DNA of 64,000 nt from Shimia sediminis (lineage in GTDB: Bacteria > Pseudomonadota > Alphaproteobacteria > Rhodobacterales > Rhodobacteraceae), in NCBI RefSeq assembly GCF_003990645.1, contig NZ_RYZK01000007.1, positions 62,001 to 126,000 of the forward strand, given 5' to 3'. Shown here piece by piece: positions 34,371-44,914 of the stretch. Under the pieces are notes generated by a model. That model was not told the DNA's origin. It did no database searches and was given only the letters and a program-made list of their open reading frames with translations. Numbering within the stretch: the first letter of the stretch is position 1; the number at the start of each line of letters is the position of its first letter. A program made the translations under genes and the position numbers.

Positions 34371-34784
34371 ATGGGTTTTTGGAGTTTTCTAAAGGGGTCG
34401 GGCAAGTCGCTGGTCGGCAGTGACACGCCGGACGCCGAGGCGCTCAAGGCTGAAGTGGCCGAGCTGGGGCTGGATGCCGAAGGTCTCGACATCTCGGTCG
34501 AGGGCGACACCGTCAAGGTGACCGGCGATGCAGTCAGCCAGGAGATGCGCGAAAAGGTGATCCTCGCCGTTGGCAACGTCGAAGGCGTGGCCGCGGTCGA
34601 AGATGACACCTCTGGCCCCGAGCCCAAGTTCCACACCGTGGAAAAGGGCGACACCCTTTGGGCGGTTGCCAAAAAGGCGTTGGGCGACGGCAATCGCTAC
34701 ACCGAGATTTTCGAGGCCAATCGGCCACTGCTCAGCCACCCGGACAAGATTTACCCGGGTCAGGTTCTGCGCATCCCTGCGTAA
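34371..34784 (+). CDS. BON and LysM domain protein (YgaU/Kbp-like)
   Basis: This 137-residue protein has a BON domain (about 22-78, LDISVEGDTVKVTGDAVS) and a C-terminal LysM domain (about 87-136, HTVEKGDTLWAVAKKALGDG and KIYPGQVLRIPA). This is the domain order of E. coli YgaU/Kbp, a cytoplasmic potassium-binding protein. No signal peptide is present, in agreement. The gene stands alone, divergent from the hibernation factor gene. Confidence 0.9.
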   Translation: MGFWSFLKGSGKSLVGSDTPDAEALKAEVAELGLDAEGLDISVEGDTVKVTGDAVSQEMREKVILAVGNVEGVAAVEDDTSGPEPKFHTVEKGDTLWAVAKKALGDGNRYTEIFEANRPLLSHPDKIYPGQVLRIPA

Positions 34785-34795
34785 CCACTCGCGAA

Positions 34796-34839
34796 GGTGT
34801 CGTGCATCACACCCGCATCGGGGTTTGATGCGAGACACC
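34796..34839. other. long imperfect stem-loop after the BON-LysM gene
   Basis: GGTGTCGTGCATCA (34796-34809) pairs with TGATGCGAGACACC (34826-34839) at 12 of 14 positions around a 16-base loop that itself can pair. It has no T-run. The rest of the 292-bp gap to the acyl-CoA synthetase shows no gene; GGGGAGGAG precedes the next start. Confidence 0.55.
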
Positions 34840-35076
34840 GGAACGACCCTTCGGGGGCAGGGCGGCTTGTCCCCGAAACTTGCGACTTTTCCGGCCAAAT
34901 CCGCGCGTGTCCTCGGTTTTCGCTGGAAATTCCCCCAAACCCCCGCAAAACTAACGCAACGTTCCGGGTTGGACTGACCCGGCGTCACCGCTCGTCAAAG
35001 CCTTGTGGGCACGTGTATGCGCTCACAGCTAAGGGCCAGCCCAAGAAACAGGGCGGTGTAGGGGAGGAGAATATAC

Positions 35077-36960
35077 ATGACGTTTTCAACAGTCGAAGAC
35101 CTTAAGAAAATCGAAGCGGAAATGCCGTGGGAGGACCGCGATGTCTCGACCACGCTGTATCAGTTCCTGACACGCACCAAGGACCGCTTTCCAGATCGCC
35201 CGGCATCGAGCTATCAGCTGCTCTCTGGCCCGACCGACAAGGCCGAGACTCTCTCATGGGCCCAGTTGCACGCCAAGACCGTGCAGGCCGCCAACATGTT
35301 CCGTGACCTTGGCGTTGGCGAGAATGACACCGTCGCTTATGTCATGCCCAACTGTAACGAGACGCTGATCACGCTTCTTGGTGGCATGGTCGCCGGCATC
35401 GCCAACCCGATCAACCCGCTGTTGGAGCCGGAACAGATCGGCGCCATCCTGCGCGAAACCGACGCCAAGGTCGTGGTGACCATCAAGTCCTTCGTGAAAA
35501 CCGATGTCGCCCAAAAGGTGGCCGAGGCCGTGCGCCACGCACCTCATGTGCACACGGTTCTGGAAGTGGACCTGAACCGCTACCTCACCCCACCCAAAAG
35601 CTGGATCGTGCCGCTGATCCGCCCTAAGAACCCCACCGGGCACCACGCAGATGTGAAAAGTTTCAACAAGGAAATGTCGAAATACCCCACCACGCTGCAA
35701 TTCGAAGACAGCGCCGGGGATCGCGTCGCGGCCTATTTCCACACCGGCGGCACCACCGGCATGCCCAAGGTGGCGCAGCACCTCTATTCCGGCATGATCT
35801 ACAACGGCTGGCTGGGTGATACGCTGTTGTTTGACGAAACCGACAGCATCATGTGCCCGCTGCCGCTGTTCCATGTCTTTGCCGTGCATGTCATCATGCA
35901 GGCGGCGATTTCGTCCGGCGCGCATGTGGTTTTCCCGACCCCGGCAGGCTATCGCGGCGATGGGGTATTCGACAACTTCTGGAAGCTGATCGAACGCTGG
36001 AAAACCACCTTTATCATCACCGTGCCCACCGCTGTATCAGCCCTGATGCAGCGCGAGGTGGACGCCGATATCTCTACCGTGAAAACCGCCTTTTCCGGCT
36101 CGGCGCCGATGCCGATGGAGCTGTTCAAGCGCTTTGAAAGCACCTGCGGCGTCGATGTGGTCGAAGGCTACGGGCTGACCGAAGCCACCTGCCTTGTGTC
36201 CTGCAACCCGCCTACTGGTGCCAAAAAGGTCGGCTCGGTTGGCCTGCCGTTCCCCTATACGGACGTGCGCATCTACACCGACACAGCCGACGGTCCGGTT
36301 GAATGCGCCGCTGATGAGGTGGGCGAGATCTGCGTCTCAAACCCCGGCGTTTACGCGGGCAACACCTATACCGAGGTGGACAAGAACAAGGACCTCTACC
36401 ACCACGACAAATACCTGCGCACCGGCGATCTGGGCCGCATCGACGCTGATGGGTACCTCTGGATCACAGGCCGCGCCAAGGACCTGATCATCCGAGGCGG
36501 CCACAACATCGACCCCGCCGAGATCGAAGAGGCGCTGCTGGCGCATCACGACGTCGCCTTTGCAGGTGCCATCGGCCAACCCGATGCCCACGCGGGCGAG
36601 GTGCCTTGCGTCTATGTCGAACTGATCGAAGGCGCCAGCGTCTCAGAAGCCGAACTGATGGAGCACGCCAAGGTGCATGTGCACGAACGTGCCGCGCACC
36701 CCAAACATGTTGAGATCATGCCCGAATTGCCAAAAACCGCCGTGGGCAAGATCTTCAAGCCCGACCTGCGGAAATCGGCCATCACCCGCATCTATAACGC
36801 GGCGCTCGAGAAAGAGGGCGTGCCTGCGCGCGTCACCAGCGTGCTGGACGACAAGAAACGCGGGCTTGTCGCGCAGCTGACCAACAATGGTGACGCCAGC
36901 GAGGAAGAAGTCGGCAAAGTGCTTGGCGCCTTTGTCCGCCCCTGGGAATGGGCCGAGTGA
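35077..36960 (+). CDS. acyl-CoA synthetase (AMP-forming)
   Basis: This 627-residue protein is an ANL-superfamily acyl-CoA ligase. It has the ATP-binding loop HTGGTTGMPKVAQ near residue 225, GYGLTEATCLVSCNPP near 365, the hinge YLRTGDLGRIDADGYLWITG, and the catalytic lysine in LPKTAVGKIFK near 555. It is longer than typical CaiC/FadD by about 60 residues, mostly at the N terminus and before the P-loop. The fatty or aromatic acid activated is not predictable. It ends 13 bp before a 28-bp palindrome and lies upstream of glpD. Confidence 0.9.
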   Translation: MTFSTVEDLKKIEAEMPWEDRDVSTTLYQFLTRTKDRFPDRPASSYQLLSGPTDKAETLSWAQLHAKTVQAANMFRDLGVGENDTVAYVMPNCNETLITLLGGMVAGIANPINPLLEPEQIGAILRETDAKVVVTIKSFVKTDVAQKVAEAVRHAPHVHTVLEVDLNRYLTPPKSWIVPLIRPKNPTGHHADVKSFNKEMSKYPTTLQFEDSAGDRVAAYFHTGGTTGMPKVAQHLYSGMIYNGWLGDTLLFDETDSIMCPLPLFHVFAVHVIMQAAISSGAHVVFPTPAGYRGDGVFDNFWKLIERWKTTFIITVPTAVSALMQREVDADISTVKTAFSGSAPMPMELFKRFESTCGVDVVEGYGLTEATCLVSCNPPTGAKKVGSVGLPFPYTDVRIYTDTADGPVECAADEVGEICVSNPGVYAGNTYTEVDKNKDLYHHDKYLRTGDLGRIDADGYLWITGRAKDLIIRGGHNIDPAEIEEALLAHHDVAFAGAIGQPDAHAGEVPCVYVELIEGASVSEAELMEHAKVHVHERAAHPKHVEIMPELPKTAVGKIFKPDLRKSAITRIYNAALEKEGVPARVTSVLDDKKRGLVAQLTNNGDASEEEVGKVLGAFVRPWEWAE

Positions 36961-36973
36961 GCCAGACCAACGC

Positions 36974-37001
36974 GTAGGTCGGACAATCTTGTCCGACCTA
37001 C
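36974..37001. repeat. 28-bp dispersed palindrome, copy 2
   Basis: Half-site GTAGGTCGGACAA with a central TC in place of the fully symmetric AT; 13 bp after the acyl-CoA synthetase stop and 129 bp before glpD. Confidence 0.9.
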
Positions 37002-37130
37002 CGGCACATGTCGCGCCCGGCCATATTGGTCGGGCGCAATCATTTGTGAACCTGCTGCCCGAACGTCCCCCTTTTCAAACCCGCGGGTTATCGCTAACAG
37101 GCCAATAAACCCTCGGCAAAGGACGGGCCC

Positions 37131-38681
37131 ATGGCGGACCAGTCAGACATCTTTGATCTCTTCGTGATCGGTGGCGGCGTGAACGGCACCGGCATTGCGC
37201 GTGACGCGGCGGGCAGGGGCCTGACGGTCATGCTGGCGGAAAAGGGCGATCTGGCGTCGGCGACCTCTTCCGGCTCGACCAAGCTGTTCCACGGTGGCCT
37301 GCGCTATCTTGAGTACTTCAAATTCCGCCTCGTCCGCGAGAGCCTGATCGAACGCGAGGTCCTGCTGCGTGCCATGCCGCACATCAGTTGGCCCATGCGC
37401 TTTGTCCTGCCGCTCCACCCCGAAATGCGGTTCGAGGGCGACACCCCCACCTCGCGCCTCCTGCGCTGGGTCATGCCCTGGGCACGGGGACGCCGTCCTG
37501 CCTGGCTGATCCGGCTTGGCCTCTTGCTCTATGACCACATGGGCGGGCGTAAAATCCTGCCCGCGACCCGCACGCTGGACCTCAGATCCGATGCCGCGGG
37601 CCGCGCCCTGCGCCCCGAAATGACCCGCGCGTTTGAATACTCCGACTGCTGGGTTGATGATGCACGTCTCGTGGTTCTGAACGCCCGCGATGCTGCCCAA
37701 CGCGGCGCCACCATTCGCGTGCAAACCACCGTCACCAGCGCCAAACGGGCAGGGGACCTATGGGACATCACCCTGTCCACAGGCGAACAGGTCCGCGCCC
37801 GCGCCCTTGTCAACGCCGCAGGCCCCTGGGTCGGCGACGTGGTGGCCAATGTCATCGGCCAGAACAGCCGCGAGGGCATCACCCTCGTGCGCGGCAGCCA
37901 CATCATCGTGCCGCGCCTCACCACCCATGACCGCGCCTATTTCCTGCAAGGCGCGGACGGGCGCATCATCTTTGCCATTCCTTACGAGGATGATTTCACC
38001 CTGATCGGCACCACGGACGAGGTGCACGACACCCCTGACTTGGCCCCCACCTGCACCGAGGCCGAGCGTGACTATCTGCTGAGTTTCGCCAACCAATACC
38101 TCGCCACGCCGCTCACCGCCAAAGACATCGTCTGGACCTATTCCGGCGTGCGCCCGCTCTATGACGATGGCGCCAGCTCGGCCACCGCCGCCACCCGCGA
38201 TTATGTCCTGTCGCTCGACGACGCTGGCGCGCCCCTCCTCAATGTCTTTGGCGGCAAGATCACCACCTACCGCCGCCTGTCCGAGGCCGCGCTGGCCAAG
38301 CTCTCCGCATTTTTTCCCCAAGCCACCGCGCCCTGGACCGCCGGAGTTGCTCTGCCCGGCGGGGATTTCGCCGTGTCCCAGCGCGACGCGCTGGTCACCG
38401 ACCTCACCCGCGATTATCCCTTTCTGACAACAGCTTGGGCCGCGCGCTTGATCCGTCTCTACGGCACCGAATCGCGTGTCTGGCTCGGCACGGCGCAAAG
38501 CGCGGATGATCTCGGCGCAGATTTTGGCGCGACCCTGACCGAGGCCGAGCTGCACTGGATGTACACCCAGGAATTCGCCCGCACCGGTGATGACGCGCTT
38601 TGGCGGCGCTCAAAGCTGGGCCTGCGTCTCTGTGCAGATCAACGTCAGGCGGTAAGCGACTGGTTCACGGCACAAAAGTGA
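37131..38681 (+). CDS. glpD: aerobic glycerol-3-phosphate dehydrogenase
   Basis: This 516-residue FAD enzyme oxidises glycerol 3-phosphate to dihydroxyacetone phosphate and passes electrons to quinone at the membrane. It has the FAD motif LFVIGGGVNGTGIARDAAGRG (residues 7-27), TSSGSTKLFHGGLRYLEYF, VNAAGPWVGDV, and GGKITTYRRLSEAAL near 380. Length is standard. Glycerol kinase follows 52 bp downstream in the same direction; glpF and glpR are not in the window. Confidence 0.96.
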   Translation: MADQSDIFDLFVIGGGVNGTGIARDAAGRGLTVMLAEKGDLASATSSGSTKLFHGGLRYLEYFKFRLVRESLIEREVLLRAMPHISWPMRFVLPLHPEMRFEGDTPTSRLLRWVMPWARGRRPAWLIRLGLLLYDHMGGRKILPATRTLDLRSDAAGRALRPEMTRAFEYSDCWVDDARLVVLNARDAAQRGATIRVQTTVTSAKRAGDLWDITLSTGEQVRARALVNAAGPWVGDVVANVIGQNSREGITLVRGSHIIVPRLTTHDRAYFLQGADGRIIFAIPYEDDFTLIGTTDEVHDTPDLAPTCTEAERDYLLSFANQYLATPLTAKDIVWTYSGVRPLYDDGASSATAATRDYVLSLDDAGAPLLNVFGGKITTYRRLSEAALAKLSAFFPQATAPWTAGVALPGGDFAVSQRDALVTDLTRDYPFLTTAWAARLIRLYGTESRVWLGTAQSADDLGADFGATLTEAELHWMYTQEFARTGDDALWRRSKLGLRLCADQRQAVSDWFTAQK

Positions 38682-38733
38682 TTGGCGCGGGCGGCGTTTC
38701 ACGGCACTCTGACCCAAAGACGGGAGAGACCAC

Positions 38734-40214
<1,481 letters not shown>

Positions 40215-40218
<4 letters not shown>

Positions 40219-41333
40219 TCCTTCAGCGCCACCAACAGATCCATCACATTGGTGCCTGTTGGCCCGGACTTGAACAATCCTGACCTTTGCCCCAGGAAAT
40301 GTCCGGAATCTGCAAGCCGCAATGCTCTTTTTCCGTCCTCGGTCCAGGTCGCGCCGGTGACAATGCCGCCCGCTGCCTGGGTCGGGCCGTCGGTGCCATC
40401 GGTCCCTGCGACCAACACCGTCAGGCCATAAACACCCGAGATTTCGCGCGCCAAAGCCAGCGCGAGCGCCTGATTGCGCCCGCCTTCGCCGGGATCGGGG
40501 GGCAAAACGATGGTTGGCTCGCCGCCCCACATGTGAATGCCCGCCGGGGCGTCGCGCAACATCGGTCCGATTTCTGCCGCCAGTTCAAACACATCCGCGT
40601 ACAAGCTCTCGCGATTGGTCAACACCGGATATCCCAGCGCCTGCGCCCGTTCCGCCGCCGCCGCGCGGGCGATACTGTTCGAGGCCACGATATGCGGATC
40701 AAAGGAAAACCGATGAAACTCGGGCGCCGCCCCCAACCCCGAGCCGATCACCGACAGGCTGTCGCCCTCGACGTCCGAGATGGCCAGCGTGGTGACCAAC
40801 TCGCCGCCAAACTGCGCCAAAAGCTTGCCACCCTTGATCTGCGACAGCTCTTTGCGGCGGGCGTTCATGGCGTGAATGTCCAGCCCTTCGCCCAATAGCC
40901 GCGTGTTCTCGGCCTGCAACGCCGCCAGCGACAATCCCTTTTCCGGCAACTCGGCAAGCGACGAAGCGCCCCCCGAAACCAGCATCAGAAGATGCGCGTT
41001 TTCAGACAGTTGCTGAACGGTCTTCAACAGCTCAACCCCGGCCACAAGCGTGTTTTCATCGGGCACCGGATGGGCGGCTTCGATCACCCGCACCGGCCCC
41101 GGCAATCCCAGGTCATGGCCGTATTTCGTGACCACCAGCGCCGGGATGTCCGGGCCAAAAACCGCCTGTGCCCCGGCCACCATGGCCGAGGCAGCCTTGC
41201 CCACGGCAATGATCTGATCAGGGCGTGCAATCTGTTCTGAGCGGATGGCGGTTTCCACGGCGGCTTGCCCGCGTACGGCGCGCACGCCGTGCCACCAGAT
41301 GTCCTGTACAGCGTCTCGGGCCTGGTCTTCCAC
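40215..41333 (-). CDS. glycerate 2-kinase (DUF4147/MOFRL)
   Basis: This 372-residue protein has an N-terminal DUF4147 domain ([42 protein letters not shown]) and a C-terminal MOFRL domain ([20 protein letters not shown]). That is the class II glycerate kinase that makes 2-phosphoglycerate, used in glycolate and tartrate assimilation. The GTG at 41333 is chosen because AGGGAGG lies five bases upstream; the in-frame TTG at 41378 has no such signal. Confidence 0.9.
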
Positions 41334-41403
41334 GGCACCCTCCCTTGGCAAAAGTGGCCGCACACTGGCGCAAAACAAATGTTAGCGCCAGCAAAAACAG
41401 GCG

Positions 41404-41841
41404 TCAGATGTCAAACCAGATAGTGACCGGCCCGTCGTTCAACAAGCGCACCTTCATGTCCGCCCCAAACCGGCCCCGTTGCACCGGCACGCCTTGGGCT
41501 GCCATCCGGTCGGCAAAGTCTTCATACAGCCGTTCCCCCTCGGCAGGGGCGGCGGCGGTCGAAAACCCCGGCCGGTTGCCGCTCTGCGTGTCCGCGGCCA
41601 GCGTGAATTGCGACACCACCAGCACCGCGCCGCCCACATCCAGAACCGAGCGGTTCATTTTGCCCGCATCATCCTGAAATATCCGGCATTTTGCGATCTT
41701 TGCGGCCAGTTTTTCGGCTTGTGCCGTGCCGTCGCCCTGCATGGCGCAGACCAAAACCAACAGACCTGGGCCAATCTCCCCGACCACCTCGCCGTCGACC
41801 GTGACCGAAGCTTCGCTGACACGTTGGATCAGGGCGCGCAT
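41404..41841 (-). CDS. dtd: D-aminoacyl-tRNA deacylase
   Basis: This 145-residue protein has the family motifs SQFTLAAD (near residue 77) and [10 protein letters not shown] (near 135), which form the cross-subunit active site removing D-amino acids from tRNA. Length is typical. It overlaps the upstream sugar kinase by 13 bases, so the two are co-transcribed; the functional link is unclear. Confidence 0.95.
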   Translation of the reverse strand: MRALIQRVSEASVTVDGEVVGEIGPGLLVLVCAMQGDGTAQAEKLAAKIAKCRIFQDDAGKMNRSVLDVGGAVLVVSQFTLAADTQSGNRPGFSTAAAPAEGERLYEDFADRMAAQGVPVQRGRFGADMKVRLLNDGPVTIWFDI

Positions 41842-42746
41842 GCCAGTTCCTTTCTCGTTGGAGGGTTCGCGCCGGGGCGCGTCACCGAAAATGTCGCCGC
41901 CCGGATGCCAAAGGCCGCAGCGCGGTTCAACGCCCCGGCATCGGCCCGTGCCAACGCGGCTGGGGACAACAGGTTTTCTGCGGCCAGACCGGCCAGAACC
42001 CCTGCGTTAAAGGTGTCTCCTGCCCCCACGGTATCCACCACCGCCACCGGGCTTGCCGGCAGGTGCTGTTGCCCGTGCCGGGAATAAAGCGTCACGCCAT
42101 CGGCCCCGTGACTGTGCATCACAAGCGACGCGCGCCCCTGCAAAAGCTGTTCTGGCGGGTCCGGGTGCAGCCAGGCGCTGTCCTCATCCGACAGTTTCAC
42201 GATATCCGCCAACGGCAGGACACGCGCCAGCCGCGCCCGATAGGTCTCGGCCTGATCGCCGATCAGTGCAGGGCGGATATTGGGGTCAAACAGCACCAGC
42301 CGCTCCGGTCCCATCGCCTGCATCAGCGCCTCAAACGCACCTGCGCCGGGGGGGTGGATCAGGCTGATGCCGCCAAAGACCCCCGCCTGCACGCCCTCAA
42401 GATCGGGCAATGTCATCGCGCTCAGGCTGCGACCTGCACTGCCCTCGTCAAGAAAGGTGAAGTCCTGCGTGCCGTCGCCCGGATGGATAAAGGCCAGGGT
42501 GCTTGGCGCAACCACCGGCGTGATCCGCGACAGGTCGATACCTTCGGCGCGCATCTCCTCTTCGAGAAACCGGCCAAAAGGGTCCGTCGATAGCCCGCCA
42601 AAGAACCCCACATCCTGTCCCAGCCGTGCCAGCGCCACGGCGCAATTCACCGCCGCACCGCCACGCACCTGCCGAAACAGGCGCGCACCGTCCGGGGACG
42701 TTTCCGGCAGCATGTCGATCACGGCTTCACCGCAGCAGAGGATCAT
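41829..42746 (-). CDS. PfkB-family sugar kinase (fructokinase-like)
   Basis: This 305-residue kinase has the PfkB signatures: the N-terminal [32 protein letters not shown] region (residues 29-60) and [20 protein letters not shown] near 250, whose Asp is the catalytic base. The start [15 protein letters not shown] resembles bacterial fructokinases. An in-frame ATG at 42764 with GAGG upstream is also possible. It is the first gene of a pair with dtd, divergent from the Hsp20 gene. Confidence 0.88.
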   Translation of the reverse strand: MILCCGEAVIDMLPETSPDGARLFRQVRGGAAVNCAVALARLGQDVGFFGGLSTDPFGRFLEEEMRAEGIDLSRITPVVAPSTLAFIHPGDGTQDFTFLDEGSAGRSLSAMTLPDLEGVQAGVFGGISLIHPPGAGAFEALMQAMGPERLVLFDPNIRPALIGDQAETYRARLARVLPLADIVKLSDEDSAWLHPDPPEQLLQGRASLVMHSHGADGVTLYSRHGQQHLPASPVAVVDTVGAGDTFNAGVLAGLAAENLLSPAALARADAGALNRAAAFGIRAATFSVTRPGANPPTRKELACAP

Positions 42747-42840
42747 GTTTTCAGCCCTGTCCATGCGCCGCCTCAAGGCGGGCTTTGTCCTTTTGTGCGA
42801 TAATGGGGGCGTGAAGACAACCAGACAAAGGAGAGCACAG

Positions 42841-43257
42841 ATGGTTGAAAAATCGCATGCCGCCGGGCTTTGGCCATCCCTTTACGAACCCTTTCGGCAT
42901 ATGGGATCGCGCCTGGCCGATTGGCTGTCCCCAGCCTCCGAGGCGTCAGCAGACTCAGGCACCTATCGCATCGCCATGGAATTGCCAGGGGTCAGCGAAG
43001 ATGACGTTGAATTGACCGTCGAAGGCGGCGTCGTCGCGGTCAAGGGCGAAAAGAAAGTCGAACGCGAAGAACAGGGGGACACGTGGTTCTTTTCCGAACG
43101 CCAATACGGCGCGTTCAGCCGGTCCTTCCGCCTGCCTGCCGATGCCGACGAGGGGTCCGTGCGCGCGGATCTCAAAGACGGCGTTCTGACGATCACCGTG
43201 TCGAAACTGACGCCCCAGGACAGCACCGCCAAAACCGTGAAAATCTCACGCGGTTAA
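42841..43257 (+). CDS. Hsp20 small heat-shock protein
   Basis: This 138-residue protein has an alpha-crystallin domain (about 38-135) with YRIAMELPGVSEDDVELTVEGG, GAFSRSFRLPADAD and the closing DGVLTITVSKLTPQD. It would act as an ATP-independent holdase. AGGAGAGCACAG precedes the ATG at 42841. No classical heat-shock hairpin is obvious in the 94-bp upstream region, though AGACAAAGGAG follows a run of purines. Confidence 0.92.
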   Translation: MVEKSHAAGLWPSLYEPFRHMGSRLADWLSPASEASADSGTYRIAMELPGVSEDDVELTVEGGVVAVKGEKKVEREEQGDTWFFSERQYGAFSRSFRLPADADEGSVRADLKDGVLTITVSKLTPQDSTAKTVKISRG

Positions 43258-43285
43258 GGTCTCGTTAGCGTTTGGCTGGCCAAAA

Positions 43286-43331
43286 ATGTTGTACAACTTG
43301 GAGAGTCAGCCTCGAAAAAGTTGTACAACAT
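43286..43331. promoter_or_regulatory. paired GTTGTACAAC palindromes
   Basis: ATGTTGTACAACTT (43286-43299) and AAGTTGTACAACAT (43318-43331) are perfect 14-bp inverted arms, each holding the 10-bp palindrome GTTGTACAAC, separated by 18 bp. They lie in the 124-bp gap between the converging Hsp20 and thioesterase genes, where an operator is not expected. The site resembles GntR-type boxes; a DNA or RNA structural role is also possible. Confidence 0.5.
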
Positions 43332-43381
43332 GGTCAAACCTCGCCAGACGGACGGTCCCATCGCAAGTTGTTAAAGGGTGG

Positions 43382-43879
43382 TTACCCCGATTTTGGACCA
43401 TCCAAAACGATGCAGGTGGTCGACCCGGTGGCGTACAACCTGCCATCCTCGACGCCCCTGATTTCGCCATCCGCGATGCCGGTGGACCGGCCCGCGTGAT
43501 GCACCGTTCCAATGGCGTGCACCTTGGTGCCTGTGGGGATCGGGCGGATGATATTTATCTTGTATTCCAAGGTGGTATAGATTTGTCCCGTCCGCAATTT
43601 GGTCTGCACCGCGCAGGCCATGCAACTGTCCAGCAACGCGCCGTACCAACCGCCATGCACGGTGCCCAGGGGGTTCAGCGTCTTGAACTCGGGCGTGCCT
43701 TCGAAAATGACCTTGCCGTCTTCAGCAAGGATCGGGCCAAACCCCAGAGTCTGGGCGATGGGAGGTCCGGAAAAGTCACCATTTACAATGGCTTGCATGA
43801 ACTCCAGGCCGGACATCTGAACAACGTCCTTCATCTGTGGCAGTTCGCTGACGTCGCGGGCAAAGAAACGTTCTGGCAT
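43382..43879 (-). CDS. PaaI-family hot-dog thioesterase
   Basis: This 165-residue protein has a hot-dog domain from about residue 35 with the catalytic-region motif GTVHGGWYGALLDSCMACAVQT and KINIIRPIPTGTKVHAIGTVHHAGRS. It likely hydrolyses acyl-CoA thioesters. The N-terminal 30 residues (VSELPQMKDVVQMSGLEFMQ) are an extension. AGGAGG lies seven bases before the ATG. It is 73 bp downstream of metF on the same strand, so it might be read with it. Confidence 0.9.
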   Translation of the reverse strand: MPERFFARDVSELPQMKDVVQMSGLEFMQAIVNGDFSGPPIAQTLGFGPILAEDGKVIFEGTPEFKTLNPLGTVHGGWYGALLDSCMACAVQTKLRTGQIYTTLEYKINIIRPIPTGTKVHAIGTVHHAGRSTGIADGEIRGVEDGRLYATGSTTCIVLDGPKSG

Positions 43880-43952
43880 GGTGCGGCCTCCTGATCATGT
43901 CCGATCAGAAGGCCGCATTTCGCGAGGCCGGGCAAGCGGCCAGTCGCGGTTG

Positions 43953-44819
43953 TTACGCAACGTTCTCCAGCGTGATCCGCGGTGTGACGCCCAGGGCGTG
44001 GCACACATCACGGGTCAGCTCGGGGCGGTTAAGTGTATAGAAATGCAGCGAATTCACGCCTTCTTCCATCAGTTCCGTGCACAGTTCCGTGCACAGCACC
44101 GTGGCCAGAAGGTCTTGGCGTCCGTCCCGCTCGGCCTTGGCAAAGGCATCGTCCAGCCAGGCCGGAACATCGGTGCCGCAGCGCTTGGCAAAGCTGCGCG
44201 TGCCCTTCCAGTTCTCGATCGGCAGGATGCCCGGAATGATCGGCGCGTCGATGCCCGCCTTGGCACAGGCGTCCCGGAACCGCAGAAAGGTCTCGGCCTC
44301 AAAGAAAAACTGAGTGATCGCCTCGGACGCCCCGGCATCGATCTTGCGCTTGAGCCAGTCGATATCCGCCTGCGCGTTTGCCGCTTCGGGGTGCTTGTCC
44401 GGATAGGCGCCCACGCGAATGTTGAATTTCCCTGTGTTTGCAAGGGCTTCGATCAACTCGACGGAATTGGCAAACCCCTCGGGGTGGGCCTCAAAATTGG
44501 CGCAGCCTTTGGGGGGATCGCCGCGCAGCGCAACAATTTCGCGGACGCCTGCTGCAGCAAACTCATCGGCAATCCGCAGAGTCTCTTCGCGGGTGGCATT
44601 CACACAGGTCAGGTGTGCGGCCACATTCAGCCCGCTGGACTTGTGCAAGGTGGCCACCGCATCGCGCGTCAGGTCACGGGTTGTGCCGCCCGCGCCATAG
44701 GTGACCGAGACAAACCGCGGATCAAGCGGCGCAAGCGTCTGCACGGTATCCCACAGGCGAAACGATGCCTCGAGGTTTTGCGGCGGGAAGAATTCCAGGG
44801 AAATTTCAGGTGCAGTCAT
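43953..44819 (-). CDS. metF: 5,10-methylenetetrahydrofolate reductase
   Basis: This 288-residue flavoenzyme reduces methylene-THF to methyl-THF for methionine synthesis. Motifs are SLEFFPPQNLEASF at the start, FVSVTYGAGGTTRDLTRD near residue 58, VALRGDPPKG near 115, and the AGIDAPIIPGILPI region. Its divergent partner is a LysR-type gene of the MetR type with a 91-bp shared promoter, which is strong evidence for homocysteine-dependent control. Confidence 0.96.
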   Translation of the reverse strand: MTAPEISLEFFPPQNLEASFRLWDTVQTLAPLDPRFVSVTYGAGGTTRDLTRDAVATLHKSSGLNVAAHLTCVNATREETLRIADEFAAAGVREIVALRGDPPKGCANFEAHPEGFANSVELIEALANTGKFNIRVGAYPDKHPEAANAQADIDWLKRKIDAGASEAITQFFFEAETFLRFRDACAKAGIDAPIIPGILPIENWKGTRSFAKRCGTDVPAWLDDAFAKAERDGRQDLLATVLCTELCTELMEEGVNSLHFYTLNRPELTRDVCHALGVTPRITLENVA

Positions 44820-44835
44820 AATCTCGGGTCCTAAC

Positions 44836-44914
44836 TTGAGGTTGCGCTCAACATACGGATATGAAACATGTAGTCCAATTCATAATCCTAAAGAACATCA
44901 TGAGTTTCACATGA
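44836..44914. promoter_or_regulatory. inverted repeats in the metF-metR intergenic region
   Basis: TTGAG-N6-CTCAA (44836-44851) and TCATG-N7-CATGA (44898-44914, overlapping the metR start) lie in the divergent promoter region. TGAA and TTCA half-sites of MetR type also occur but 13 bp apart rather than 5. The first repeat is the best operator candidate for MetR. Confidence 0.45.

Noticed and set aside
43878-44834. Open frame of 318 codons opposite metF
   Set aside because: metF is unambiguous on the minus strand; the opposite frame has no recognisable domain or ribosome binding site.
44820-44910. SAM or B12 riboswitch in front of metF
   Set aside because: The 91-bp gap is shared with metR and is too short for known SAM or cobalamin aptamers; no conserved core is visible.
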